Origin: an uncultured Acetatifactor sp.
GTDB taxonomy: Bacteria > Bacillota > Clostridia > Lachnospirales > Lachnospiraceae
Assembly (NCBI GenBank): GCA_910586515.1
Contig: CAJUGL010000024.1
Coordinates: 1 to 45,268, forward strand
Length of the DNA stretch: 45,268 nt
Direction: 5' to 3'
The notes below the pieces were generated by a model. That model had not been told where the DNA came from. It was given only the letters and a program-made list of their open reading frames with translations, and did no database searches. Below are positions 15,140-24,003 of the stretch, piece by piece. The stretch's first letter is position 1. Each line of letters opens with the position of its first letter. The position numbers and the translations under genes are program-made.

Positions 15140-15889
15140 TCAGGCTCTGGCGGCTCCGTCCACGGACAGAATTTCGCCCGTCACATAGCTTGCCATGTCG
15201 CTTGCCAGATAGAGGAACGCATTGGCTACATCCTCCGGCTCGCCTACGCGTCCAAGGGGAATGGTTGCAATCAAAGGTTTGATCATCTCCTCCGGCAGCG
15301 CAGCTACCATATCCGTCCTGGTGATGCCGGGAGCAACCGCATTCACACGGATATTGTCCTTACCCAACTCTCTGGCCAGGGACTTGGTCATGCCGTTTAC
15401 CGCGAACTTAGAAGTGGGATATGCTACTCCCGAAGGCTGCCCGTAAATGCTGACCATGGAACTGGTATTCAGGATTACGCCGCCCCCCTGCTCCTTCATT
15501 ACTTTTGCAGCCGCCTGTGCGCAGTTAAATACCGCGTTCACATTCAGCGCCATGGTTCCCGCAAAGTCTTCCGGCTTGTAGGTGTACAGGCTCTCCCTGG
15601 CAGATACCCCCGCATTATTTACCATAATGTCAAGTCTTCCGAAGGTCTCCTTCACCACTGCTACGGCCTTCTCCACCTCTTCCGGCTTCTGCAGATCCGG
15701 GCATAATCCGATGACTTTGTACTCCGGATTCTCTGCTTTCAGCTTATCCAGGGCTTTGTCCACAGTCTCCTGCCTGGAACCGCAGAGGGCAACGGATGCG
15801 CCATTGTCCAGATACAGCTTCACGATCGCGTACCCGATTCCTCTTGTACCGCCTGTAACCATTGCAACCTTACCTTTTAATAATTCCAT
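15140..15889 (-). CDS. Short-chain dehydrogenase/reductase, FabG/BaiA-like
   Basis: A 249-residue classical SDR, the normal family length. NAD(P)-binding TGGTRGIG (12-19), NNAG (91-94), catalytic Ser143/144, Tyr157 and Lys161 (YPTSK). The overall pattern, including DNGA near 28-31, PDL near 64-66 and the C-terminal SVDGA, is close to clostridial BaiA-type hydroxysteroid dehydrogenases from memory, but FabG-like and sugar-alcohol SDRs share much of this, so the substrate is open. AGGAGG lies seven bases before the ATG. No other bai genes are present in the window, so bile-acid chemistry is not supported by context. Confidence 0.85.
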   Translation of the reverse strand: MELLKGKVAMVTGGTRGIGYAIVKLYLDNGASVALCGSRQETVDKALDKLKAENPEYKVIGLCPDLQKPEEVEKAVAVVKETFGRLDIMVNNAGVSARESLYTYKPEDFAGTMALNVNAVFNCAQAAAKVMKEQGGGVILNTSSMVSIYGQPSGVAYPTSKFAVNGMTKSLARELGKDNIRVNAVAPGITRTDMVAALPEEMIKPLIATIPLGRVGEPEDVANAFLYLASDMASYVTGEILSVDGAARA

Positions 15890-15994
15890 TTTCTGTTCCT
15901 CCTATTTTAAGTTCCGCATACGCCCCTTCGACTGCCTTTCTCTCCAGGCAATTTCATATGAGTCATTGCTGTTTTTGAGTTCCGCTTCGGTCCT

Positions 15995-16351
15995 TTAGAA
16001 TTCCACCGGTTGGTATTCGTTCATGTCCGGCACAAAGAGATTATCATAAAAATCCAGGAAAATACGATAGCACTCTTCCTCCGTACACAATTTCCCAAAC
16101 AGCCTGGTTCCTTCCTCCTGGATACCCAGTTCCACCTCAATACCATCATCCTGCACGCAGGCCTGGACATACCTCACCTTGTGCTGCGGTTCGGGAGCTG
16201 TCAGGATGACAAACTGTTCCGCATCATCAAACATATCCGTCAGGTAATCTTCAATATCCACATCCCTGAAATTTTCAGTCTTTCCGTTCTGGTTCTCCAA
16301 TGTAAAATTACTCTGTTTTCCTACATTTTTAAAAACCATATCCTTCCCCAT
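15995..16351 (-). CDS. Conserved small protein of unknown function
   Basis: 118 residues, acidic, no signal peptide or membrane segment. The C-terminal part (CYRIFLDFYDNLFVPDMNEYQP) and central EQFVILTAPEPQHKVRYVQA look well formed and coding, but I recognise no family. Two starts are possible: the ATG at 16351 after GAAGGA, or the ATG four codons later, preceded by GGGGAAGG. It lies between the SDR and a zinc-ribbon protein on the same strand. Confidence 0.6.
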   Translation of the reverse strand: MGKDMVFKNVGKQSNFTLENQNGKTENFRDVDIEDYLTDMFDDAEQFVILTAPEPQHKVRYVQACVQDDGIEVELGIQEEGTRLFGKLCTEEECYRIFLDFYDNLFVPDMNEYQPVEF

Positions 16352-16384
16352 ATTTCTGCATTCCTTCCATAAAAATTTCCCGGC

Positions 16385-16564
16385 TCAGACAAAAAGTGTA
16401 CATCCCTGCGCCTTAAACTCTTCAATCTTTCGATCAATATCCGCCACTGCCACATCCAGCTTTTTCGCCAGGCAGACCTTGCAGAGAAACTGTGTGCTGC
16501 CCCGGTTGACGAATTTTTTATACGCGCCGATTTCATTGTAAGTAAGCGGCTTCCCGCACTGCAT
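16385..16564 (-). CDS. Small zinc-ribbon-like protein
   Basis: 59 residues from the ATG at 16564, chosen because GGGGGAGGG lies five bases upstream; the frame is open further upstream but without a start site. Four cysteines form the pattern CxxC near the start (MQCGKP, with a missing second cysteine at the usual spacing) and CKVC near residue 28-31, suggesting a small metal-binding fold. The C-terminal helix is IDRKIEEFKAQG. It resembles short Lachnospiraceae proteins of unknown function. It may be co-transcribed with the alpha-galactosidase upstream. Confidence 0.6.
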   Translation of the reverse strand: MQCGKPLTYNEIGAYKKFVNRGSTQFLCKVCLAKKLDVAVADIDRKIEEFKAQGCTLFV

Positions 16565-16673
16565 ACAGCCCTCCCCCATCACGCTGCACCTCCGTGTGTC
16601 CTGCGGCGCCACGCATTTGCGCTGCCCCATTTCAGGCAGTCTGCCGCATCCCCGTTTACCGCCGGCCTTTCCA

Positions 16674-17804
16674 TTACTGCGCAACCACCTTACACCGCAG
16701 CACTTCACAGTCAAAGGGCGCCAGTTCCCGGATCAACGTGGAATTCTTTACCCGGAAGTTTTCCCCTGTCCATGCCTCTCTGCAGTCCAGAGTCATTCCG
16801 GTGCTGAAAGGCAGTCCCACTTCATCCAGGTTCAGCCTTGCCGCCGCCTTTTCCCCGCTCAAATTAAACAGTCCGATGGCAAGATCCCCGTTCTCCAACT
16901 GTCTGGAATACAAAATCAAATCCTCTCCCGCCCAGGTGCCAGTCAGCTTCACCGGCTGGCGGCAGGCTCTGTCCTGATTGATGCGGATGATTTCCTCATT
17001 CCCCAGAATATCCCTGGCAGCCTGGCTCATGTTCCTCACATCACAGCCGATCATCAGCGGAGAACCCATAAAAGCCCAGATGGAGAAATGAGTCTTGTAC
17101 TGGGTATCATTACAGCCCTTCAGCCCTACATTCCCCTTGCCGTACATCCCCACCACCAGCATATCCATATCATTGAAGCATCCCACACCATTGTAAGGAT
17201 GAAGCTTCTCCTGCTGTTTTGTCAGATTTTTTATGGATTCCCAGGTATCAAAAATGTCTCCCGTGGAGCGCCACATAGAAGACGAGGTTGTCTTGATCCA
17301 CTCGTGAGTCTCGTCAGCGCCCCAGGAGCATGCGCTGAACAGGATATCCCTGCCGCAGTTTTCCAGGGCAAGCCCCATACGGCGGTACAGATATTTTCCC
17401 GGAATAATGGGACTGTGATAGCAGTAATCATATTTCAGGAAGTCCACTCCCCATTCCGCAAAGGTCCGGGCATCGATAAATTCATGCTCAAAGCTGCCCG
17501 GATATCCTGCGCAGGTAAGATTCCCCGCACAGGAATACATGCCGAACTTCAGCCCTTTGGAGTGAACATAGTCCGCCACAGCCTTCATCCCGTTGGGGAA
17601 CTTCACCGGATCCGCCACCAGGCGCTCCTGTCCGTCCCTCTCTTTCAGAGACCAACAGTCGTCGATTACGAGATATTCGTAACCTTTCTGCGGCAGACCG
17701 TTTTCCGCCATGGCATCCGCCGTCTCAAAAATCAGCGCTTCATTAATGTTCTCGCCGAATGTGTTCCATGAGTTCCAACCCATGGGAGGTGTCAGTTTCA
17801 CCAT
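16674..17804 (-). CDS. Alpha-galactosidase, GH27
   Basis: A 376-residue melibiase-type glycoside hydrolase of family 27 that releases terminal alpha-galactose from raffinose-type and galactomannan sugars. The N-terminus PPMGWNSWNTF, the VIDDCW strand (47-52), the nucleophile Asp126 in FLKYDYC and the proposed acid/base Asp183 in STGDIF are all in place. A C-terminal beta-sandwich ends ELAPFDCEVL. There is no signal peptide, so it is cytoplasmic. GGAGG lies nine bases before the ATG. No sugar transporter lies next to it, so uptake must be encoded elsewhere. Confidence 0.92.
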   Translation of the reverse strand: MVKLTPPMGWNSWNTFGENINEALIFETADAMAENGLPQKGYEYLVIDDCWSLKERDGQERLVADPVKFPNGMKAVADYVHSKGLKFGMYSCAGNLTCAGYPGSFEHEFIDARTFAEWGVDFLKYDYCYHSPIIPGKYLYRRMGLALENCGRDILFSACSWGADETHEWIKTTSSSMWRSTGDIFDTWESIKNLTKQQEKLHPYNGVGCFNDMDMLVVGMYGKGNVGLKGCNDTQYKTHFSIWAFMGSPLMIGCDVRNMSQAARDILGNEEIIRINQDRACRQPVKLTGTWAGEDLILYSRQLENGDLAIGLFNLSGEKAAARLNLDEVGLPFSTGMTLDCREAWTGENFRVKNSTLIRELAPFDCEVLRCKVVAQ

Positions 17805-17896
17805 CTTTTTGTCCTCCTTTTTTCCGCCCCTTCTCTATTTTGACTCTTTACAGAAGTTCGCTTACCTCTCCCAATAACCAGAGCATTTAACTTTTC

Positions 17897-19351
17897 TCAG
17901 CGGTGGGCCCATGTGGTCCTGGAAAACAAAATCAATATCGGAAAAATTTCCAGTCTCCCCGCCAGCATATCCAAAATCAACACCAGTTTCGAAAATGTGC
18001 CGTACACCGCAAAATTACAGGTTGGTCCCACCATCTCAAACCCCGGACCGATATTGTTGAAACATGCCAGCACCGCGGAGAGGTTGGTGGTAATCGAATG
18101 TCCGTCAACGGAAATCAGAATAAAACTCAGCACAATCAAAATTGCGTAAGCCGCCAGATAAGCATTTGTATTCTGCAGAACCTTCTCTTCTATAGTCTGG
18201 CCATTTACGCGCACCACCTGCACTTTCTGAGGGTGCACGATTCTCTGTACACTCCGGCGCAGGCTCTTTAAGACAAGCAGAACTCTTCCGCACTTAAAAC
18301 CGCCGCCCGTACTTCCTGCGCTCGCCCCGATAATCATCAGGCACAGCAGTATTGCCTTGGAGAATCCGGGCCACAATTCATAGTCTGTGGTGGCAAAACC
18401 CGTTGTGGTCATGATCGTTGCCACCTGAAAGGCCGCGTGCCGCAAGGTCTCGCCGAATGTATCATAGAACCCTTTCAGATTCAGGGTAATCAGCAATATG
18501 CTTCCCGCCACGACACCCAGATAAAGCCGCAGCTCCTCATCCCGGAAAACGCTCTTAAACTGCCTGATCAACAGCAGGTAAAAACAGGTAAAATTCACTC
18601 CGCACAGCAGCATAAAAACAGTGCACACATTCTGAATATAAGGGCTGTAGCTGGCCATACTGTCATTCCGGATACCGAACCCGCCTGTCCCCACAGTGCC
18701 GAAGGCAGTACAGACGGCTTCAAACAGCGACATTTCCCCCAGCAGCAAAAAGACTACATCCAAAACGGTCAGAAGAATATAGATAAAATACAGAATACCG
18801 GCCGTTTTCTTCATCTTGGGCACCAATTTGCCCACGTTCGGACCTGGACTCTCCGCCCTGAGCAGATGCATGGTATATCCGTTGTCGCTGCCGCCCATGG
18901 AGGACACCGCCAGCAGGAATACCAGCACACCCATTCCCCCCAGCCAGTGGCTGAAGCTCCTCCAATACAAAATCCCTTTCGGCAGCCCTTCCACCCCCGG
19001 CAGGATAGAAGCCCCTGTGGTCGTAAAGCCTGAGACAATCTCGAAAAAAGCATCCACAAAATCCGGTATGACACCGGAGAGATAGAAGGGCAGACACCCC
19101 AGCAGACTCATGGCTATCCAACTGATGCCCACACAGGCCAACCCTTCTTTGGCATAAAATTTATTCTTCGGACCTCTGCAGAGCCACATCAACAGTCCCA
19201 CTGCCAGAACAATGACAACCAATGTCCACAAAAAAGCCCATACGGACTCGAATTCCCCTTCAAACAGGCTTATCGCCATTGCCGGCACCATAAATACAGC
19301 TTCTACCATCAGTATTTTACCGATGAATCTTCCCATCATCTTATAGTTCAT
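17897..19351 (-). CDS. trkH: Potassium uptake protein TrkH family
   Basis: A 484-residue integral membrane K+ channel subunit with the four-fold M1-P-M2 layout of Trk/Ktr transporters. Selectivity-filter-like segments include TTTGAS (near 110), FGTVGTGGFG (near 217-226), MTTTGFAT and NNIGPGF. It works with the peripheral RCK protein encoded immediately upstream by trkA (47-base gap), which gates it. The start at 19351 has GAGGCGGGG upstream. The length is usual for the family. Confidence 0.92.
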   Translation of the reverse strand: MNYKMMGRFIGKILMVEAVFMVPAMAISLFEGEFESVWAFLWTLVVIVLAVGLLMWLCRGPKNKFYAKEGLACVGISWIAMSLLGCLPFYLSGVIPDFVDAFFEIVSGFTTTGASILPGVEGLPKGILYWRSFSHWLGGMGVLVFLLAVSSMGGSDNGYTMHLLRAESPGPNVGKLVPKMKKTAGILYFIYILLTVLDVVFLLLGEMSLFEAVCTAFGTVGTGGFGIRNDSMASYSPYIQNVCTVFMLLCGVNFTCFYLLLIRQFKSVFRDEELRLYLGVVAGSILLITLNLKGFYDTFGETLRHAAFQVATIMTTTGFATTDYELWPGFSKAILLCLMIIGASAGSTGGGFKCGRVLLVLKSLRRSVQRIVHPQKVQVVRVNGQTIEEKVLQNTNAYLAAYAILIVLSFILISVDGHSITTNLSAVLACFNNIGPGFEMVGPTCNFAVYGTFSKLVLILDMLAGRLEIFPILILFSRTTWAHR

Positions 19352-19397
19352 GTTCTGCCCCGCCTCAAGTCATTTATTTGCATTATGCCGGTCCCCG

Positions 19398-20756
19398 CTA
19401 TTCGAATATATCATTAAGCTGATATATGCTCTTTTCCTTTCCCGTTACGATATATACGATATCCCCGCTGTTAAAATACGAATCGCCGTTTGGAATCTCC
19501 GTCCGCGCACCCTTTGCGATGCAGACCACCAGCACGCCTTTCTTCAGCTTCAGATTTTTCAGCGGTTCCCCGCAGTGTCTGGTCTTCCCGTCTACCAGAA
19601 ATTCCATCGCCTCCGCCTGTCCGTCGGCAATGGTGTGCACGGTCAGAGCCGCTCCGGTCTGATTCTTCATGGCGCGCACATACTGAACGATGATATTACA
19701 GCACAGCTCCTTGGGGGAAATCACGCTGTCCAGGGAAAGATTGCCCAAAATATCCGTATTTTCAATATGTCCCAGCTTCGTGATCACCTGAGGCACCCCG
19801 CAGCTGGCCCCATAGAGAGAGATAATCATATTCAGTTCATCCAGCCCCGTCATGGTAATCAATGCGTCGCAGTCGGAAATCCCCTCGCTCTCCAACAGGA
19901 ACTGACTGCTGGCATCCCCATGTATGATGCAGGCAGAGGGAAGCAGAGAGGCAAGCTGCCTGCACCGCCCCGGATCGTTCTCGATAATCTGCATCCCAAT
20001 GCCGCTGTTCTCCAGCTGCTTTGCCAGATAATAGCTGACTCTTCCGCCTCCGCAGATAATGGCCCGCTTTGCCTTGTGGGTGATAATCCCCAAATTTTTC
20101 AAAAGAATTGTCAATGTATTCGTAAAGGCAGTGACGAAAATCCGATCTCCTTCTCTCAGCACAAAGTTGCCGTTGGGCGCCACCGCCTTACCTTCTCTCA
20201 GCACGGCGCAGACCAGCGTCTTACATTTCACAATGCTGTACATCTCGTTCAAGGCCACATTGCACAGTTTGCTCCTCGCGTCAATCCTCAGTTCCACGAT
20301 CTCCACCCGCCCCTTGGTAAACGTATCGCGCTTCAGAAATCCCGGATACTTCAAAAGTCTCTCGATCTCGGTGGCGGCCTGTTTCTCCGGATTCACCGCC
20401 ATGGACAGGGCGAACATCTCCCTCATGGCAAATACCTGGTCCATATACTCAGGATTGCACACCCTGGCAATGGTATGAATGCCTGCATTCATGGAGTGGG
20501 CCGTCATACAGCACAGCAGGTTTACCTCATCTGCGCCCGTCATGGCGATCAGCAAGTCGGCCTCTTTTACCCCCGCCTGCTGCAGCACAGACATAGAAGC
20601 GCAGTTTCCCTGCACCACCATAATGTCATAACGCTCCTCGCTGGATTCCAATACCTTTTGATTACAGTCAATCAGCGTCAGGTCATCTCCTTCTGCGGAC
20701 AGCTGACGGGTCAGCGCAGCCCCCACCTTGCCGTTTCCGGCAATTATTATCTTCAC
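19398..20756 (-). CDS. trkA: Trk potassium system regulatory subunit TrkA
   Basis: 452 residues starting at GTG (20756), chosen because AGGAGG lies ten bases upstream and the product then begins VKIIIAGNGKVG; the longer frame to 20777 would place the AGGAGG inside the gene. Two repeats, each an NAD-binding RCK_N Rossmann domain (IIAGNGKVGAAL near 3-14; AIICGGGRVSYYLA near 228-241) followed by an RCK_C domain. It is a cytoplasmic ring that senses nucleotide and gates TrkH, encoded directly downstream. Confidence 0.93.
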   Translation of the reverse strand: MKIIIAGNGKVGAALTRQLSAEGDDLTLIDCNQKVLESSEERYDIMVVQGNCASMSVLQQAGVKEADLLIAMTGADEVNLLCCMTAHSMNAGIHTIARVCNPEYMDQVFAMREMFALSMAVNPEKQAATEIERLLKYPGFLKRDTFTKGRVEIVELRIDARSKLCNVALNEMYSIVKCKTLVCAVLREGKAVAPNGNFVLREGDRIFVTAFTNTLTILLKNLGIITHKAKRAIICGGGRVSYYLAKQLENSGIGMQIIENDPGRCRQLASLLPSACIIHGDASSQFLLESEGISDCDALITMTGLDELNMIISLYGASCGVPQVITKLGHIENTDILGNLSLDSVISPKELCCNIIVQYVRAMKNQTGAALTVHTIADGQAEAMEFLVDGKTRHCGEPLKNLKLKKGVLVVCIAKGARTEIPNGDSYFNSGDIVYIVTGKEKSIYQLNDIFE

Positions 20757-20818
20757 GGATCTCAAACCTCCTCTCATGCAGATTGTAACAAATTATCGTT
20801 TTCTGCACGTTATATCGT

Positions 20819-20930
20819 CAGGTAATTCTCTTGCCATTTCTGCTCCATGCACGGAAAATCCCCTTTGTCTACATAGAGAATGCCCACAACATAGGCAAAA
20901 AATTCTACTCACCGACTGTGGGATTACCTG
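20819..20930 (-). ncRNA. Possible structured leader upstream of trkA
   Basis: On the minus strand CAGGTAAT (20923-20930) can pair with ATTACCTG (20819-20826), enclosing two inner stems, CCCACA/TGTGGG and CTCTATG/CATGGAG, in a three-way-junction layout. It does not match the ydaO c-di-AMP consensus I know. The candidate promoter at 20870-20898 lies inside, which argues against the whole element being transcribed from that promoter. Confidence 0.25.
20870..20898 (-). promoter_or_regulatory. Candidate trkA promoter
   Basis: Minus strand TTGCCT (20893-20898), 17-base spacer, TATGTA (20870-20875), about 110 bases before the trkA GTG. Confidence 0.45.
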
Positions 20931-21017
20931 AAGCCGACATCAGAAATGCGCCTTCCGGAACCTGCCGTGAACAGTATTTTTTACCCGCTTTGCGGGCGTT
21001 GATTCATGGGTGTTGAT

Positions 21018-22343
21018 TCAATTGACGATTCGTCGAACCGCCAGAATGGTTCTGTATTGTGCCTGGCTTATCTTGATGCCTCCCGCGGGATAAGGACTGC
21101 TGTTGCTGGCATGAACGATCATTCCGTTTCCGATATAAATCCCCACATGCCCCTCATAGCAGATCAGGTCTCCGGGCTGAGCGTTTTCATAGCTGACCCC
21201 GGTGCCGGCGCTCCTCTGCTGATAAGATGTCCTGGGCAGGCTGTAGCCGAATTCGCTGAACACCCGATAAGTAAAGCCGGAGCAATCCGCCCCGTTCGTC
21301 AGACTGGTTCCTCCCGACACATAGGGATTACCCACATACTGGCAGGCAAAGTTGGCGATTTCGCTGCCTCGCCCGCTTCCTGTGACTGCGCCGCCGGAAG
21401 GCGCGGAATTCCCCCCGGAACCGCTCCCTGCGGAGCTCCCTCCTGTCGAACCGGAGCCTGCCGCATTCTGGGCAGCCTGAAGCTGTTTGAGTTTCTGCTT
21501 ATCCTGCTGCAGAAGTTTTTTGGCTACGGCCGCCTCCTCCCTGGCTTTTTTAATCTCTGCGTCAAAATTGGCGGACTCCTTTTTCTTCTTCTCCAACATG
21601 GCGTTCAGGCTGGCCTTCTGGCTCTGCAGATCAGCCTTGTCCGCTTCAAGAGCCGATCTGTCCGCCTCAAGCTGTTCTCTGTCTGTCCTCAGCTTACCTC
21701 TGTCCGCCTCCAGCTCCATTTTCTCTTCCTCAAGCCTCAGCCAGAGATTATGCACCTCGTTCTTGGTATTGATATATTCCGTCAGAACGGCATTCTCATA
21801 CTGCTGCACCCTTTCAATACGATCCAGCTGGTTCAGGACATCCGCCATACCCTTCCCCTCCAGAAGCGCGTCCAGATAAGAATCCGTGCCGCGCTCATAA
21901 ATCAGCCGGGCGCACACAGCCATATTTTCCCGCTGCTTCTCCTCACGCTCCACAGCAGCTTCGTATTCCGCTTCAGTCTTCTCTATCTGCTCCTGTTTGG
22001 CGTTAATCTCCTGCTCCTTAGCCGCGATCTCCTCCTCCTTCAGGGCAATCTCCTCCTCCTTGACCGCAATCTCGTCCTCCTTCAGGGATATGCTGGTCAT
22101 GGTATTGAGAATTTCGGCATTCAGATCGTCAATCTGTTCTCTCAGGATATCCTGCTCGCTCTCCAGCTCCACTATGCGGTTGGTGCTGTTCTCCAATTGA
22201 TCCGTATGCTTGTTGATCTGGTTTTGGACATCGGAAATGGACCCCGCCTCGGCCGTCAGCCCACCTGCGGTGACGGCGGCAACACTTAAAGCCAATATGA
22301 AATTATATCTTTTCTTTTCTCTTTCTCTCATGGCTATAAGCAT
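21018..22343 (-). CDS. Secreted coiled-coil NlpC/P60 peptidoglycan hydrolase
   Basis: The frame is open to 22367 (449 aa). The start shown (MLIAMREREKKR) follows GGGAAG and puts a signal peptide (FILALSVAAVTAGGLTAEA) close to the N-terminus; the first ATG overlaps its only purine-rich site. The mature part is a long coiled coil with KEEEIALKEEEIAAKEQEI-type heptads and a second coil with DREQLEADR repeats, then a Gly/Ser linker, then a C-terminal NlpC/P60 domain with Cys in NGADCSGF, His in GHVGIYIG and a third polar residue in HASNS. It cleaves peptidoglycan stem peptides, probably at division; coiled coils of this type commonly hold such enzymes autoinhibited. Confidence 0.9.
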   Translation of the reverse strand: MLIAMREREKKRYNFILALSVAAVTAGGLTAEAGSISDVQNQINKHTDQLENSTNRIVELESEQDILREQIDDLNAEILNTMTSISLKEDEIAVKEEEIALKEEEIAAKEQEINAKQEQIEKTEAEYEAAVEREEKQRENMAVCARLIYERGTDSYLDALLEGKGMADVLNQLDRIERVQQYENAVLTEYINTKNEVHNLWLRLEEEKMELEADRGKLRTDREQLEADRSALEADKADLQSQKASLNAMLEKKKKESANFDAEIKKAREEAAVAKKLLQQDKQKLKQLQAAQNAAGSGSTGGSSAGSGSGGNSAPSGGAVTGSGRGSEIANFACQYVGNPYVSGGTSLTNGADCSGFTYRVFSEFGYSLPRTSYQQRSAGTGVSYENAQPGDLICYEGHVGIYIGNGMIVHASNSSPYPAGGIKISQAQYRTILAVRRIVN

Positions 22344-22386
22344 ACCACACTTCCCGCATATTTTCATCCTTTTAAATATTAAGAAA

Positions 22387-23784
22387 TTATAAATCGCAGT
22401 TTTTCACCGTCCTGGGGAAGGGCATCACATCCCGGATATTTCCCATGCCCGTCAGGTACATTACGCATCTCTCAAATCCCAGTCCAAAACCGGCATGCCG
22501 CACGGAACCGAATCTGCGCAGATCCAGGTAGAAGGCATAATCCTCCGGATTAAGCCCAAGCTCCTCTATCCGTTTCTCCAAAATTTCCAGTTTGTCCTCT
22601 CTCTGACTTCCGCCGATGAGTTCCCCGATGCCGGGCACCAGACAGTCCATCGCCGCCACGGTTTTGCCGTCCTCATTCAGTTTCATATAAAAGGCCTTGA
22701 TCTCCTTGGGATAATCCGTCACGAACACCGGCCGCTTAAATACCTCCTCAGTCAGATAACGCTCATGCTCTGTCTGCAGATCACAGCCCCAGAACACTTT
22801 GTACTCGAAAGCCTCATTGTGCTTCCGTAGAATCTCCACAGCCTCCGTGTAGGTCACATGAGCGAACTCGGAATCCGCCACAGACTTAAGCCGCTCCAGC
22901 AGTCCCTTATCCACAAATTGGTTAAAGAAGGCCATCTCCTCCGGCGCGTTCTCCAACACATAGCGGATAATATATTTCAGCATGGCCTCCGCCAGCATCA
23001 TGTCATCCTTCAAGTCCGCAAAGGCCATCTCCGGCTCAATCATCCAGAACTCTGCTGCGTGCCGGGTGGTGTTGGAATTCTCCGCCCTGAATGTGGGGCC
23101 GAAAGTATATACGTTTTTAAAACCAAATGCAAACGTTTCCAGGTTAAGCTGCCCGCTGACCGTCAGATTGGTCGGCTTTCCGAAAAAGTCCTGGGCATAA
23201 TCCACTTTTCCGTCCGGGGTCCTGGGTATCTCTTCCAGATTCAGGGTTGTCACCTGAAACATCTCCCCTGCTCCCTCACAGTCGCTTCCCGTGATCAGCG
23301 GAGTATGCACATAGACAAATCCCCTCTCATTAAAGAAACTGTGGATGGCATAGGCAATCAGCGAACGCACCCTGAACACGGCCTGGAAAGTGTTGGTTCT
23401 GGGTCTGAGATGAGAAATGGTGCGCAGATACTCGAAAGTATGGCGCTTTTTCTGCAGAGGATAATCCGCGGCGGAAGCCCCTTCCACCTCCACTTCCGCC
23501 GCCTGCATTTCAAACGGCTGTTTCGCATTGGGCGTCTCCACGATGACGCCCCGCACAATCACGGCAGCCCCTACATTGATCTTACAGATGCCGCCGAAAT
23601 TAGGCAGCCCCTCGCCGTATACGACCTGCAGTGTCTCAAAAAACGTTCCGTCGTTTATGACCAGAAAGCCGAAATTTTTCGAATCCCGGTTACTCCTGAC
23701 CCATCCGCCCACCGTCACTTCACGGCCTGTAAATTCTCCCTGTCTGCGATAAAGTTCCCTGATATCCGTTAATTTTAATTCCAT
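22387..23784 (-). CDS. asnS: Asparaginyl-tRNA synthetase
   Basis: A 465-residue class IIb synthetase charging tRNA-Asn. The start at 23784 (MELKLTDIREL) has GAGG five bases upstream; 30 further codons are open upstream without a start site. An N-terminal OB-fold anticodon-binding domain (VTVGGWVRSNRDSKNFGFLVINDG) is followed by the catalytic domain, with motif 2 FRAENSNTTRHAAEFWMIEPEM and motif 3 GLGFERCVMYLTG near the C-terminus. No T-box specifier or antiterminator sequence was found upstream. Confidence 0.95.
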   Translation of the reverse strand: MELKLTDIRELYRRQGEFTGREVTVGGWVRSNRDSKNFGFLVINDGTFFETLQVVYGEGLPNFGGICKINVGAAVIVRGVIVETPNAKQPFEMQAAEVEVEGASAADYPLQKKRHTFEYLRTISHLRPRTNTFQAVFRVRSLIAYAIHSFFNERGFVYVHTPLITGSDCEGAGEMFQVTTLNLEEIPRTPDGKVDYAQDFFGKPTNLTVSGQLNLETFAFGFKNVYTFGPTFRAENSNTTRHAAEFWMIEPEMAFADLKDDMMLAEAMLKYIIRYVLENAPEEMAFFNQFVDKGLLERLKSVADSEFAHVTYTEAVEILRKHNEAFEYKVFWGCDLQTEHERYLTEEVFKRPVFVTDYPKEIKAFYMKLNEDGKTVAAMDCLVPGIGELIGGSQREDKLEILEKRIEELGLNPEDYAFYLDLRRFGSVRHAGFGLGFERCVMYLTGMGNIRDVMPFPRTVKNCDL

Positions 23785-23863
23785 ATTTTCCTCATTTCCG
23801 CGCATTCTCCGGACCGAACAGCCGGACTGCAGAGCGCTGATTTTTTTATTTTGTCTATTTTTC

Positions 23864-24003
23864 GTAACAGTCAAGACAGCCCTTCTCGCGAAGTCAAAAT
23901 TGCGCTCTATGCAATTTTGCGAGACCTGCGGGCGCCAAAACGCATTCTTTTCGCGTTTTGTGTGTATTCTCGTAACAGTTCAGCGCTCTGTCTGAACTGT
24001 TAC
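23864..24003. repeat. Hairpin cluster with second 32-bp palindrome copy
   Basis: Between asnS and the lipoprotein gene lie: a half copy of the palindrome (GTAACAGTCAAGACAG, 23864-23879); a hairpin with arms CAAAATTGC/GCAATTTTG plus outer CTCGC/GCGAG (23885-23923); a hairpin AAAACGC/GCGTTTT (23937-23959); and the full 32-bp palindrome (23972-24003), whose arms GTAACAGTTCAG and CTGAACTGTTAC match those at 5874-5905. The palindrome touches the stop codon of the lipoprotein gene. No T-run follows it on the minus strand, so a simple terminator role is not supported. Confidence 0.65.

Noticed and set aside
16596..17771. Long plus-strand ORF (391 codons)
   Set aside because: Antisense shadow of the well-supported alpha-galactosidase gene; composition is not protein-like.
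19350..20825. Long plus-strand ORF (491 codons)
   Set aside because: Antisense shadow of trkA, His- and Gln-rich without family features.
20980..21000. CCCGC/GCGGG hairpin as terminator of the NlpC/P60 gene
   Set aside because: On the minus strand it is followed by an A-run, not a T-run, so it does not fit an intrinsic terminator in that direction.
20757..21017. c-di-AMP (ydaO) riboswitch upstream of trkA
   Set aside because: The conserved ydaO sequence blocks are not present; only generic stems were found.
23785..24002. T-box leader for asnS
   Set aside because: No antiterminator T-box sequence or specifier loop was seen. The hairpins there belong to the repeat cluster.
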